The notes under the pieces are model-generated. The model searched no databases. It had not been told where the DNA came from and saw only the letters and a program-made list of their open reading frames with translations. Shown here piece by piece: positions 53,201 through 60,939 of a stretch of 64,000 nucleotides of DNA. The position numbers were made by a program, and so were the translations under genes. This DNA comes from Paragonimus westermani. Lineage: Eukaryota; Platyhelminthes; Trematoda; Plagiorchiida; Troglotrematidae. Each line of letters starts with the position of its first letter. The first letter of the stretch is position 1. The DNA lies in assembly GCA_008508345.1 (NCBI GenBank), contig QNGE01003275.1, forward strand, positions 7,585 through 71,584, written 5' to 3'.

Positions 53201-56200
53201 AGTCCAATGTTACGGGAACTGCAGTCACATTGTGGGATAAGGTTTCAAAGTATGTTTCAGAAAGAGAAGCGTTACTCAGAAAAATAGCCGAGTTGGAAAT
53301 TGCTATCATTCAGCTTAATGCTTCAGGTGAGATTTAGAGTGTATTGTTGACAGTTTCCCTACTATTGCAAAATTCATTCTATCATAACATACACAGAGTC
53401 CATTGAATAGAGCACATATTTGAGCAAGATGTTTAGGCATTATTACGGAGAAGTGAAAATTCCGTATTTGTGTGTCTCTGCCTGTCTTAGTCGGAGAAGA
53501 ATGGTGTCAGATGGTTCACAGATTTAAAGAAAAACTCAATGAAGTGAATAAAAGTGTTGCCAGATAAACCCTCCAGCTTGCCAGCGTATCAGCACCAAAC
53601 AACAGGACATTGAAACAAAATCCCCCGGATATCTACATTTATAAACCTATGGGAATGGATGAAGGGGGTTGTGGAGAAATTCACAGTATAGACAGTGTTT
53701 AACACATCTGTTAACTAAGCTATGTTTTAAAACCCTTCAATGACACAGCCAGTATTTCGGAGTTAAGCAGCGTGTTCTTATTTGGGCATACATCCACTGT
53801 GGAACAGCTCTGTTCAGAAAGTAATTACTGGTGAGTAGTAGTAATGATGAATAACCAGGAGTCGCTGAAACTGAAGTGAGAAATTGACAATCACTATTTA
53901 TATAGATTGAACATCATCCACAATTTATCACGGCTATCGCACTGCCATAGGCTTCCCAGTCGGAAAGTATGTGACAATGCGACAGCTGCAACCAGTTGTA
54001 GGTGATGTTCAATCTATACAAAAAGTAATTGTCAACTCCCAAATCCAGTTTCATCGACCCCCGGGCGTTCATCATTAATTGGTGGGAGGTGTTGTGATAT
54101 TGAAAACCTTCACTTGCGCAGAATTTAGTAGGTAGGAACTGCGTCTCCTTTGGATCGTCTCTACTTCACTGAGAATGGACCGAATTCCATTGGTCTCTCT
54201 GGATTTTCTTGAGCCTCATGGTTCTCTTAGCGACCAACCTGCGGGTACAATCAGCGCTGAATAAATTTAGGATGAGCAAAAGAGCCCTGGGTACTTGTTT
54301 CCAAGTGCAGACGAAATTTGAAGATGAACACGATGAAGAAGACTTCAGGGTGAAAGCTTCCATAAATCTTTCCTAAAGGGTTCAGTTTCAGTTTTTCTTT
54401 GTTCAATTACGGCTGAAAAATTTGCTGACAGACTTGGACTGCTGGTCACGAGAGTCCCCAATTTCCACCCATACACACATACAAGTAGCTTAGTGTCTTC
54501 ATTGCAATAATTAGCATAATGTTAATGGCAAATACGCACCGTACTGAGTGTGGCAACAGTGAACGACAAGCTAGTTTGTATGTCCCTTTTGTTTAGACGA
54601 TTAAAAAAACTGCGCACTATTGCCACATTTTCTGACACTGTAAAATTGTGGTAGATTGTAAAGCCGGAGATGCGGGAGCTCCAAATCTCGGCGAAATACA
54701 TCGACGGTGCAGAAAGGTACGTCGAAAACGCCATAGCGAGCGGCTCGGGGACAGTATGGCCGACCGGATAAACCATAACTCAACCAGATGAGACCAACGG
54801 GCTAGGCATAGCAGGCAAAATAAGATGAATAGCCAGATCGGGGGCGCGGTTATTCTAGTGTAGTGAGGATAGACGGTCGCACCATACTACTCACACCACT
54901 ATTCAGTAGCCGCTTGGATGGAAATGATCGCGGGATAAATACGGGAGATATATGGGAAGGATCGTTGGAAGGCAGAATGACATTTAATGGCTTTCGCCAC
55001 ATGACGGAACTGAGACATGGTGTCCAAAGCGACTGGAGCACCCTCAGAAGAGTGTGGTGTGCAAATGAGTGTTTTTGTTTCTAGTCCCGTTGAGAGGCTT
55101 AAGTGGTGTACTGGTCTCTCCAATAAAACAACCTTTGTGTCGTCCGCCTTCTGGATTCACAACAATTGGTGCCGTGACAAGGATACAAGGATGAAGATAC
55201 CGTGGCCATAGCCGTTTGAGGATGGGGATGTTCGGAGTTTCCTGGAGGATTTCGAGAACGTGACGGAGGCGGTCGGAGTGAAGGCGGACCGGGCGAAGCT
55301 GGCGGCCCTGCGGATGCTGCTCAAGGGCAGGGCGAAGGTGGTGCTGCTGAATGCGGCGCGAAGGGGCCCAGCAAAGTTGGGGTGGGCCGCCGCGAAGGAG
55401 GCGCTGATCGCTGGGTTCGACACATCCGCCGACTGCCAGGAGGCAATGAGGCGGTTCAAGGGCGCCCGGCTTGGACCAGGAGGCGACGCTCTGATCTACG
55501 CCATGTCCCTGCGGGCAGCGTTGTCGAGAGCCCTGCCACATTTGGACCAAGACTCAGAACAGCGCCTGCTGACCGCACAGTTCTTGGACGGATTGCCACC
55601 AACAGTCCGTGATCAGCTCACAGTTGCTCTTATCACACAGCCCATGACGCTGGAACAGATGGCCGGTGCAGCTCGACAATTGCTAGCAAAAAATGCTGCG
55701 ACAGTCAACGAGGTTGAGGCAAGCGGACCGAGTGAACTGAATGACCTTCGAAGCGCGGTGGAAAAGTTGACTGAGGAAGTGACGGCGTTGAAAGTGAAAA
55801 AGGAGGAGAGCCGTGGCGACATTTGTTACGGATGCGGAAGGCGTGGACACTGGCGAAGATTTTGCCCAATCGGCAAGAAAAGGTCGTACCCTAATAAACG
55901 TTTCGTCGATTGTTCCTTATTTGGTAAGGGGGATACGGTAATAGGGGCGGTTGATGAGACAGAGGTTCAGGCTAGGTTAGAAGTCAAGGGTAGCTTGGAG
56001 TACTGTTTGATCGACACTGGGGCCGCGATTTCGTTGATTGGGTAGAGACCAGGAAAGGTTGTGCGACCATGTGCGATGATAGTCCGAACGGTCGGTGGGT
56101 TTACTCTGAAAGTTGATGGTCTGGCAGAAGATGGTGGTAGAATCGATGGTCAGGTAGTCAAACAACCGTTCGTCATTGCCCCCGCCGCACGTCAGACTAT

Positions 56201-59200
56201 CTTGGGGGCGGATTTTCTTGACTACGTTGAGGCCGTAATTGATTTGAAGCATGATAAGCTGGTAACGAAGTATGGGCTGGTTCCACTGGTGAGAAAGCGC
56301 AAAACCCAGTTTGGACAAATTGAAGGTAAGGTACTCAGGGCAATGCCAACTTGTGACAAACAGTTGGTGAACGAAGTAATACGCAAGTTTCAAGGATTGT
56401 TCACTACAGATCAGGACCCGTGCGTCTATTGTGACTGGGCTGAGCACGAAATCCCCATCGAATCGAAGCGATTTCGGCCATTCGGACCCCGAAGAATCCC
56501 AGTGCACTTGCAGCCGGAAATTGAACGACAAGTGAAGGACATGCTGATGGAGGAAATCATCGAAGACGCCGATAGCCCGTTCAACTCTCTTAGTTTGTTA
56601 GAAATTCCGGGCATTATTCATTGCTTTCCCTAATATAACAGTCATTTGGTTAAAAGGTGTGCCTCGGCCGGCTTACTTAGTTCCAGTTACTGTGCCTCAG
56701 CTACTGTGAATAAACCCACTAACGGAAAAATTGATAGTAGATCCATGTATCTTTGCTAGCCGTAAGCTCATAGACCCTTATTTGGATCACGTACCGTTCT
56801 AAACGACCAAAGAGCAACTATAAGCCAACGAAATTTCCAGTGTTGAGACTCCTGAGGCTGTCTCAGGTGACCTTCACCTGAACGTCTGGTGCAGTCCATG
56901 CTCCGCTATCCTAATAGGGGGTGGTGGCCTGAAGGCACATTGAAAACCGCCGACTCAGCCAGTCCCACACGATGAATCTCTTCAACTAGGTTCACTAGCT
57001 ACGCTTGCTATAGAGGATAAGACCACCAACTGGTATTGCTTTTGTCGAATTTCACATGTTTGACTCATGTGCTTTACAGATTGCCTTAGGAGCATAGGGT
57101 TGCCAAAATGGCATTGTGTAACGCATTGCGCAAGACAGCACCTTCACGTTACACCCAAACCTTGAAGATAGAGAGCGTCAACCAAGCGGAGCTGGATTTC
57201 ATTAACTACCTAGTTAATGTTGCAACTTTCTTCTCTGTTAGAGAATTCCTCGGTATGATAGTAGAAGCCGCATTGTTTGGGAAGGTCCAGATGACGAATG
57301 GGTGAAAAATCTTCTTGTCTTGACCACATTTTTTATCAACGGAGTTGACGTGAACTACAAACAAGAACTGCGGCCCCAGTTGATTACACTGATCGCGGAA
57401 CAAGTGGATGTTGCACACCCTACTAAATCAAACAGGATATTTCTTAATATGTGAATTCGAAGGCTAATCATAAGGCGATTTTTAAAATGCTAGCCACACG
57501 GCTCCCAAAATTTGAATGACCTCTCCCCGTCGCCACAATGTGTTGTACAATCCGCTTTTGTGGGACTGCATCTGATGCCGATAAAAATCATGTTCCGGTG
57601 CAGTCAGCGATCTAGTGAAAAATCCTATGCAACTTAAATAGAACAAAACGTCTGATTAGATTAAGACTTTCAAAATGGAACAGGTACCAACTAGAACAAG
57701 CTGATCCCACATCTACTAGAGTGCTCGAATGACACAATCGTGCCACGGCCGCCGTAAGAGAAAATCGGTTTTGCTATAAACGCTGTCATTTTGAAAACCT
57801 GAAGGTGCTTCCTCAGCTCTTCCACAGCGAAATCGCATGACACTTCGGGAGTCAGAATGATAATCAAGACCTTCAAATCTCCGATGGATTTAACAGTACG
57901 ACTGAAGTAGTGGTCAACAGTTTGGGTAGAAATTTCATAGGTGCACATGGATACGAGTCGAGAGGAACTTTCCAGCACGTATAAAGCAACTCAGTTGAAT
58001 TATTCCTCATATCACTGCTGCACGTCAAACTTATATTAATGAATCTATCAAATAACAACCACTTGATTTCCCATGTTGTACTGTAACGCTGCGCGACCGA
58101 ATTGGCGGAACCGCCGACAGTACGTTGTCAGACGATCGTCCACTGAAAGTTGGGGAACAGTTCAAAGTCACTGCTGTCTTCAACTGTGACTGTAGAGGTG
58201 ATACGGCAAAATATTCAACAGCAGCAGAAAACTTACCGGACGACCCTTTCCAGGTAGAAGTGGCGAGTTCTGAACTTATTACCAAAAGGCCACAAGGTTT
58301 ACTTAATTGACACAAATGCATTACGGATCTGCGTATAGCTCGTGACATTTGGACGAAGGCAGTATTGCCTAGTGATGTCAGTTTGCTTGCTCCGACTATA
58401 ACCTCCGTCACAGATGTTCACTGTCCCATTTACATCCGTTTGATATTTCTTTTTATCTGCCGTCTACTCCCCTTCTGTGAGTAATATGACTGGACACATA
58501 ATTATGTCCCTATGAGGGTCGCTTCTGCCACCATCTCGAATATGAACACTTCCGCTTATGTGCGGCCACTGATGGTCGAAAACTCTCTTGGAAGCTACTA
58601 TTTTGAACGTATTTGACAATTCAAATTGATTCCATATATCTACTTGTAGGCATTTGCTGGTATCCATGTATATTCTATCATAGAATCCTTACCAAACTAT
58701 TTTGCGGTCGTCATCATTTCGGCTTGACCTCGAGGTGTTAGGTTTTAGATATATCCAGGATACCGCTGGAGTAGTACGCAGAGCAGACTGTTCAATCTCA
58801 CTACGGTAAGCTCACATTTATGATCCCAACAGGTGCACCATCATGTGTTTTGAATAGTATTCAACTGTTAGTATCCAGTGTTAGTAGACAATCACTAGGG
58901 TGGTTCTTTGCTACCAGTGTTATTGCTCAAGTATCCATTTCAAGACACGTTGCTAGGATACATCGTTTTTGCAATACTCAGTACTGTAACATCACCATTA
59001 CTGCCGGATGTCAACATTTCGAAACTCATGCAACTGTGTAGCGAAAAAGGCGTCCAAAAACACTCTTTATTGACCAACACGCTGGTTACCATGCTACGCG
59101 CGCGCTTTAGTCTGTGTCATCAAGCCGGACCACAACAGCCCCGATTTCCGCTTACACGCCGTGCCCACTTCGACCCAGTTTTTGTGCGTCCGACGCCTCT

Positions 59201-60845
59201 TGTCAAGGCATTTGTCACCTGCCGTTCCTCGTCTTTTGGGCAATGGCTCGTCCGATCGTTCGTGCTGCCTGCAATCCATCCACTATGTCCTCTGGACTTA
59301 TTCTACGACCACGTTGAGGTATTCCCCCAGATGGTAGTGTCGTGGATCCAGAAGGCGGACGACACAAAGGTTGGTTTATTGGAGAAACAAGTACACCACT
59401 TAAGCCTCTCAACGGGACTAGAAACAAAAACACTCATTAGCACACCACACTCTTCTGAGGATGCTCCAGTTGATTTGAACACCATGTATCAGTTCCGTCA
59501 TGTTGCGGAAGCCATTAAATGTCATTCTGCCTTCCAACGATCCTTCCCATATATCTCCCGTATTTATCCCGCGATCATTTCCATCCAAGCGGCTACTGAA
59601 TAGTGGTGTGAGTAGTATGGTGCGACCGTCTATCCTCACTACACTAGTACAGTATCTCACGGGTCAGTGTTCTGACTTCATCAGGCAAGTTCATGATAAC
59701 GGAATTTCTATCTCTCCAACGTGCATTCCATATTCCACACTCTAGCCTTGCGACCTTTTAGAGATTTGTCGCACGAATCTCGACAACTGTGCACCGTTCT
59801 TTGTTCACCTAGTGCCACCCACTCTCACCACTCTGGATTGCTTGTTCAGACATGATGTGACTACCCTCGAGTGACCTATGGAAATTCTAGACGACTTAGA
59901 ATTTCGTCATCGTTCTTCGTGTATTTGTTTCAAATAACGGAGCGTTAATTCGCAGAAATGCATGCGGCAAAACCCTCCTATGACTAGGCATGGTGGGACA
60001 GATAGTGTTTCGATTATTTCGTTGTAACGAACAACTTACGAAATTTGCTACACATGTAGGTGTACTTAATTGTGAAGCCAAGTTCGATAAATATACACTT
60101 ACCCAAGTCCAACGAAGTCTCCAGTGATGGGTGTCTGTCTTGACGTGTGCAACTAACCCAGATGCGGTCCTTATGGGAACAGTCTAAATGAGAGTTCGTG
60201 CGCGCATTTTAACATAAGCGAAGGACATCTGTCTTACTGTCCACCCAGCTCGATTTGAGTGCAAGAGGCGACTACCCTTCTTTTTCACTAGTGTCTTCCT
60301 GTAAAATGTTATTGACATCATCACCACTTTAGTGAGTTTTTCATTATTCTTTTCTTCACTTTTTCACTAGAGTTCAAAACGAATGATCACACTTTCGTAG
60401 TGTGAGACAATAAGTTGTGGCTTACCCACAAAGTTCATTACACCGAACCTAAACATGCATGAAAATGACTTACATGTTTCTCACAACGAGTATTTTTCAA
60501 GGTGATACTCCATTTGTTTAAGAAAACGATGTATTGTTAGCTGTTGTAAACCTTTTCTCATAACGATGTTCCATATGGTAATGCGCAAATGTACATGCAC
60601 TAACGTAAACTTTCAACCTTATCTGTGTGCATATATCTATATGGGCAATCAAACAGGCTGTAACACTTCCAATTCTATGTTACGTAAATGGTAGTCTCCT
60701 AGGACGAATCATATATCCTAGTACAATATAGTGTTGCTTATCCTGTTAAACAAGCAATCTACTATAATGTGTCCCAACTAACCATCCTCAGGTGACAAAA
60801 ATCTCGCAAGGAAACTTGCATCCAAGAGGCCTGGCTATGAAAAGG
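19533..60845 (+). CDS. Gene A: large multi-exon gene, unknown helical/coiled-coil-like protein
   Basis: Exons are 19533-19622, 19658-19908, 19989-20061, 20113-20401, 24082-24116, 24208-24309, 31957-32073, (33014-33055?), (34080-34155?), 36541-36688, 40538-40595, 43470-43624, 50876-50973, 51773-51903, 53026-53326 and 60792-60845. Nearly all lie between recognisable acceptor and donor sites. Splice phases agree at every junction: without a gap from 36541 to 60845, and before that if the doubtful exon 34080 is accepted. Gene A starts at an ATG after an A-rich stretch (AAAAAATGG). The predicted product exceeds 600 residues, with no signal peptide or membrane segment. It is rich in Lys, Glu and Leu, with helix-forming stretches (for example EREALLRKIAELEIAIIQL) suggesting coiled coil. 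The arrangement W..L..P..ER ... LWDK ... SERE.LL in the 53-kb exon recalls cytoskeletal or axonemal coiled-coil proteins, which is inference. The 3' end is not reached. Introns of 35, 80 and 51 nt at the 5' end and several over 7 kb later are typical of flatworm genes. Confidence 0.75.
19658..19908 (+). CDS. Gene A exon 2
   Basis: The exon lies between acceptor GACTTCAG and donor GTAGGT, with 83 codons plus two bases. It encodes a helical, Leu/Asp/Lys-rich stretch beginning LDRLLNDLDNQWLDLSVKFA. Confidence 0.75.
19989..20061 (+). CDS. Gene A exon 3
   Basis: The acceptor GGTAGCAG is used because the AG seven bases earlier would put a TAG in frame. It has one base plus 24 codons (EKSEHVDDKTKLPTNLPSLA...). 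The donor GTCTGT is weak, but the phase then fits exon 4. Confidence 0.6.
20113..20401 (+). CDS. Gene A exon 4
   Basis: It follows acceptor TTATTCCGATAG and is open for about 98 codons, including SLFLKEFLIRDFLEYARRFK. The end is set at a weak donor (GTTCAA, 20402) because this gives phase 1, which matches exon 5. If no splice occurs, the frame stops at 20412. Confidence 0.65.
20580..20860 (-). mobile_element. Penelope-like element fragment (GIY-YIG domain), in gene A intron
   Basis: The - strand reads DSYIGRT, then a frame with RQGRTEHIPNYV and a NSIMKHLNASRNVVDTATQV stretch, matching the order YIGRT..EH.P.W..SS..RH seen in the fuller element at 17.4 kb. The RT is absent. It lies in the 3.7-kb intron after exon 4. 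Confidence 0.65.
20870..22390. other. Intron sequence, nothing recognised
   Basis: Part of the gene A intron between exons 4 and 5. Open frames on either strand are short and show no motif or splice-phase support. Confidence 0.4.
22390..22800. mobile_element. Inverted pair of tRNA-derived SINEs (family 2)
   Basis: A - strand copy (22395-22480) faces a + strand copy (about 22690-22790). The + copy reads TAGCACAGCTTGTGGAACG (A-box-like) and TTGTTTCGAATCCAGCC (B-box-like). The - copy has the reverse complement, including GCTGGATTCGAATCAACGAC. The outer ends CTGGATTTC..CTGGATTCGAA match in inverted order. Related single copies are at about 32.7 kb and 61.7 kb. Confidence 0.65.
22801..24080. other. 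Intron sequence, nothing certain
   Basis: An open frame at 23932-24116 overlaps exon 5 in another frame. It has a donor but its phase does not fit the next exon, so it is not used. Otherwise this is AT-rich intron sequence. Confidence 0.35.
24082..24116 (+). CDS. Gene A exon 5 (35 nt)
   Basis: Acceptor CTGACACAG and donor GTAAAT. Two bases plus 11 codons (MYTPYNEKIFQ). It was chosen over longer readings because only this frame ends in phase 0, as exon 6 requires. Confidence 0.55.
24208..24309 (+). CDS. Gene A exon 6
   Basis: Acceptor ACACGTTGTTGCAG and perfect donor GTAAGT. Exactly 34 codons (HLKSNQKLHELINREPAVNP...). The other two frames are closed, which fixes the phase. Confidence 0.75.
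24310..28480. other. First part of a 7.6-kb gene A intron
   Basis: No recognised repeat or gene. A short frame at 26171-26239 after an acceptor-like TCTCCGTAG (TEAMPAKLLKVVLLALKTNF) ends at a donor-like GTGAGT, but in a phase that does not fit either neighbouring exon. Confidence 0.4.
28490..29480 (+). mobile_element. CR1-like LINE fragment: RT palm, thumb and 3' part
   Basis: Across frameshifts the + strand gives GSLFFVLFTPEIQQNFNFTW, LIYVDDTAF (the catalytic YxDD), LNILNRWTTKHRVLLNTAKR, then KMMHVC and a DYIFGNEHIK stretch. Near 29360-29440 it gives WNNLQEFVINTPRVLKFK, the usual C-terminal part of CR1-type ORF2. The N-terminal half is missing, as expected of 5'-truncated LINEs. It lies in the intron between exons 6 and 7, in the sense orientation. 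Confidence 0.75.
29481..31956. other. Last part of the 7.6-kb gene A intron
   Basis: AT-rich sequence with short open frames only. The phrase GAAAGCACCTTGATGTTGAA at 31130 recurs in similar form near 35025, so part of it is dispersed repeat. Confidence 0.4.
31957..32073 (+). CDS. Gene A exon 7
   Basis: Acceptor TAATGTCACAG and donor GTGAGT. Exactly 39 codons (VDQKTADDMDKNYVKPNEEM...), acidic and helical. In phase with exon 6. Confidence 0.75.
32665..32800 (-). mobile_element. tRNA-derived SINE (family 2)
   Basis: On the - strand TATCTCAGCTGGTAGAGTGC (A box) is followed about 40 bases on by CACTGGTTTGGATCCAG (B box). The acceptor-stem ends do not pair, so this is a SINE head and not a working tRNA gene. 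Confidence 0.6.
33014..33055 (+). CDS. Possible gene A exon (42 nt)
   Basis: Acceptor TATATTTTCAG and donor GTATGA enclose 14 codons (RVRNKSNEISELYT), phase 0 to 0, so including or skipping it leaves the frame unchanged. Doubtful. Confidence 0.25.
33236..34786. repeat. Two copies of a ~110-bp dispersed repeat
   Basis: Positions 33236-33367 and 34684-34786 share CTGTCCTCTACATACT, TTGA.GTC...AG.GTAAGG.AAAGTA and TTTATG.AA in the same order and orientation. The element type is unknown; no coding frame is shared. Confidence 0.55.
34080..34155 (+). CDS. Possible gene A exon
   Basis: Acceptor CGACCGCAG. The frame LLHRPLKHTQERKQVGESLF... stays open for over 50 codons. The proposed donor (GTAATA) gives phase 1, exactly what is needed to join exon 7 to the exon at 36541. 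Without it there is no in-phase link, but other solutions may exist. Confidence 0.3.
35085..35115 (+). repeat. Pyrimidine-rich tract
   Basis: CCCTTCCCGTTCCCTTC followed by TTTCTTCC-type units. Low complexity, in a gene A intron. Confidence 0.6.
35192..35247 (+). repeat. (GAT)n microsatellite, about 18 units
   Basis: An uninterrupted run of TGA/GAT triplets. It lies in an intron of gene A just upstream of a Penelope fragment. Confidence 0.95.
35520..36200 (+). mobile_element. Penelope-like element 3' part (GIY-YIG domain and tail)
   Basis: The frame 35552-35842 reads SYIRRTNRQLAVYIEEHVPK, a SSVAMHIIQTGH segment and ILQFAEALAIKRHSPPCVFK, in the order of the GIY-YIG domain and C-terminus of the element at 17.4 kb. 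It continues into a non-coding tail (to about 36200, CTGATGAAGC..GACG). The RT is absent. It is in the sense orientation within a gene A intron. Confidence 0.75.
36541..36688 (+). CDS. Gene A exon
   Basis: Acceptor GGTAGGATTCAG and perfect donor GTAAGT. Two bases, 48 codons and two bases. It encodes CPVVIETGPTMNLARHFASN and a basic end (DVFQKKRKQALL). The phase fits exon 40538. Confidence 0.7.
36689..38410. other. Intron sequence, nothing recognised
   Basis: Part of a 3.8-kb gene A intron. A homopolymer junction (T9 then A11) is at about 36826-36845. The frames at 36995-37523 have no motif and no fitting splice phase. Confidence 0.4.
38417..39274 (-). mobile_element. Penelope-like fragment flanked by ~121-bp inverted repeats
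   Basis: The - strand from 39142 to about 38510 encodes the linker before the nuclease (IRFSQKVMQAVQ, LAFISLPFKGDPM, then SFRSTPVI) and, after a frame change, the nuclease (ALDIGRTTRRLSDRVREHHP, VAHLTDSNHSVSKKDAFRIV) and C-terminus (VAEAISIRLRNLDLCAQKKF). It is enclosed by an inverted repeat at 38417-38537 and 39153-39274 with over 90% identity by eye (ends CAACGCAATAAATATGAAAA and its complement). Inverted terminal parts are known for Penelope-like elements. It lies in the 36689-40537 intron of gene A. Confidence 0.8.
39284..39654. mobile_element. Tail-to-tail tRNA-SINE (family 1) pair forming a ~370-bp palindrome
   Basis: Arms 39284-39443 and 39495-39654 are near-perfect reverse complements, with a roughly 50-bp centre. 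The left copy on the - strand has TGGCGCAGTGGTCAACACGG (A box) and GGAGTTCAAATCCC (B box). It is then followed by GAGCTC, GCGAAACTCGAGTCTAGTGC and GGACACCGGCTGACTGGAAA as the SINE body. It starts ten bases after the inverted repeat of the preceding Penelope fragment. Confidence 0.8.
39655..40530. other. Intron sequence, nothing recognised
   Basis: AT-rich end of the gene A intron before the exon at 40538. Confidence 0.4.
40538..40595 (+). CDS. Gene A exon (58 nt)
   Basis: Acceptor CTTTTTTCAG and donor GTAAGT. Only one of the three frames is open (EIDFHDDADLGASLNSLVL), and its phase fits both neighbours. Confidence 0.7.
40596..43460. other. Intron sequence, nothing recognised
   Basis: No repeat family or gene recognised. 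A 97-codon frame at 42016-42309 has no motif or splice support. Confidence 0.4.
43470..43624 (+). CDS. Gene A exon
   Basis: Acceptor GTAAACTTCAG and donor GTAAAT. 51 codons plus two bases, charged and helical (AEDKVNQQFEEEILANRRTK, then LTEKEQYLEYLVQTLNSERK). Confidence 0.75.
43625..48480. other. 7.3-kb gene A intron, first part, with several unassigned + strand frames
   Basis: Open frames at 44058-44477 (139 codons), 45370-45894 (174 codons), 47117-47398 and 48075-48491 are longer than average but lack domains, and their splice phases do not fit gene A. By stop-codon statistics one frame of about 170 codons is near what chance gives in 64 kb. Confidence 0.4.
48490..49120 (-). mobile_element. 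RTE-like LINE fragment: C-terminal part of the RT protein
   Basis: On the - strand 48959-48762 reads HLGGCITGNVSIDYEISIFA, matching the YLGSxI..DxEI block after the RT. About 48770-48520 gives FSRRCLRS, a GHVLRMSASRLL segment and GGQIMD..GEMASF.., then a GLRYSG segment: the RCLR / GHVLRM / GGQ series at the C-terminus of RTE-type LINE proteins. Stops and frame changes are present. Up to 49120 is probably further upstream LINE sequence, without clear motifs. It is antisense in a gene A intron. Confidence 0.65.
49121..50870. other. Intron sequence, last part of the 7.3-kb intron
   Basis: Frames of 60-90 codons at 49784-50017, 50150-50422 and 50588-50857 have no motif or matching splice phase. 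Nothing else recognised. Confidence 0.35.
50876..50973 (+). CDS. Gene A exon
   Basis: Acceptor AACCCCTTTCAACAG and donor GTAAGC. One base, 32 codons and one base (NEINRCHVYRDAQLKHEEGF...). It supplies exactly the phase needed between the exons at 43470 and 51773. Confidence 0.7.
51773..51903 (+). CDS. Gene A exon with GC donor
   Basis: Acceptor TTTCGTTTTACAG. Two bases plus 43 codons (EPDDLPEEQMTRAEYIRKLT...). The exon must end before the TAG at 51916 and no GT donor fits. AAG|GCAAGA at 51904 is the classical context of a GC-AG intron and gives the phase required by the next exon. Confidence 0.7.
51904..53020. other. Intron sequence (1.1 kb), nothing recognised
   Basis: GC-AG intron of gene A. 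Short frames only. Confidence 0.45.
53026..53326 (+). CDS. Gene A exon, longest (100 codons)
   Basis: Acceptor TTTTCATTTCAG and donor GTGAGA. It is open throughout and rich in heptad-like Leu/Ile spacing (AEREAFLINLCAILDKKKEF, SEREALLRKIAELEIAIIQL). Best single piece of evidence that the gene encodes a helical or coiled-coil protein. Confidence 0.8.
53327..54855. other. Intron sequence, nothing recognised
   Basis: First part of the 7.5-kb gene A intron. A short phrase related to TTGAACATCA.C...ATCTATA occurs in inverted orientation at about 53905-53925 and 54003-54020 around a roughly 80-bp spacer, a small hairpin. Confidence 0.4.
54859..55164 (+). repeat. Ty3/gypsy LTR, 306 bp, sense orientation
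   Basis: It begins TGTAGTGAGGATAG and ends CACAACA (TG..CA ends). It contains a TATA-like stretch (GGATAAATACGG) and AATAAA at about 55121. A primer-binding-like TGGTGCCGTGAC follows two bases later at 55167. Its partner is the inverted 306-bp copy at 59338-59643. Confidence 0.8.
55167..56615 (+). mobile_element. Ty3/gypsy retrotransposon: gag, protease and start of RT, truncated
   Basis: After the primer-binding site the frame starts at the ATG at 55191. It has a TAG at 55206-55208 and is then open to 56043. The gag part (PFEDGDVRSFLEDFENVTEA...) is GC-rich, with a zinc knuckle CYGCGRRGHWRRFC (C-x2-C-x4-H-x4-C) at about 55830-55870. The protease carries LIDTGAAISLIG at about 56010-56042. 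After a TAG (56043-56045) the same frame continues with ILGADFLDYVEAVIDL (protease end) and the RT approach HEIPIESKRFRPFGPRRIPV and EEIIEDADSPFNS. It breaks off before the RT palm. Gag and pol share one frame. With two stops and no RT, RNase H or integrase it is defective. Confidence 0.88.
56620..59337. other. Intron sequence between the two LTRs, nothing assigned
   Basis: No RT, RNase H or integrase motif was found on either strand, so this is not simply the rest of the element. A + frame at about 58086-58307 (GEQFKVTAVFNCDCRGDTAK) and a GC-rich - frame at about 59433-59215 are unassigned; the latter adjoins the inverted LTR and may be its internal region. Confidence 0.4.
59338..59643 (-). 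repeat. Second copy of the Ty3/gypsy LTR, inverted
   Basis: It is the reverse complement of 54859-55164 with scattered mismatches and has the same length (306 bp). The bases following its 3' end (CTACCATCTGGGGG on the - strand) are not the TGGTGCC primer site. Outside the pair both flanks read CTAG (54855-54858 and 59644-59647). Confidence 0.8.
59644..60785. other. Intron sequence, nothing recognised
   Basis: End of the 7.5-kb gene A intron. AT-rich, no motif. Confidence 0.4.
60792..60845 (+). CDS. Gene A last exon seen in the window
   Basis: Acceptor ACCATCCTCAG and donor GTACGT. Two bases, 17 codons and one base (DKNLARKLASKRPGYEK), basic. The phase fits exon 53026-53326. No further exon could be chosen safely, so the gene continues beyond 60845. 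Confidence 0.55.
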
Positions 60846-60939
60846 TACGTTTGCCGGTCGAAATGTTGTTTTGGTTGATGGTACGTAGTAGGGTATTTCG
60901 GTTCGTATAAATTTCTCATTGCCAACAAATAATAGTCAC

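Noticed and set aside
55044..55550. 168-codon - strand open frame
   Set aside because: Antisense of the GC-rich gag region; no motif of its own.
55977..56531. 184-codon - strand open frame
   Set aside because: It lies opposite the gypsy protease/RT frame, which carries real motifs.
58908..59603. 231-codon + strand open frame
   Set aside because: Its second half is the antisense of the inverted gypsy LTR (59338-59643). No domain; treated as a shadow.
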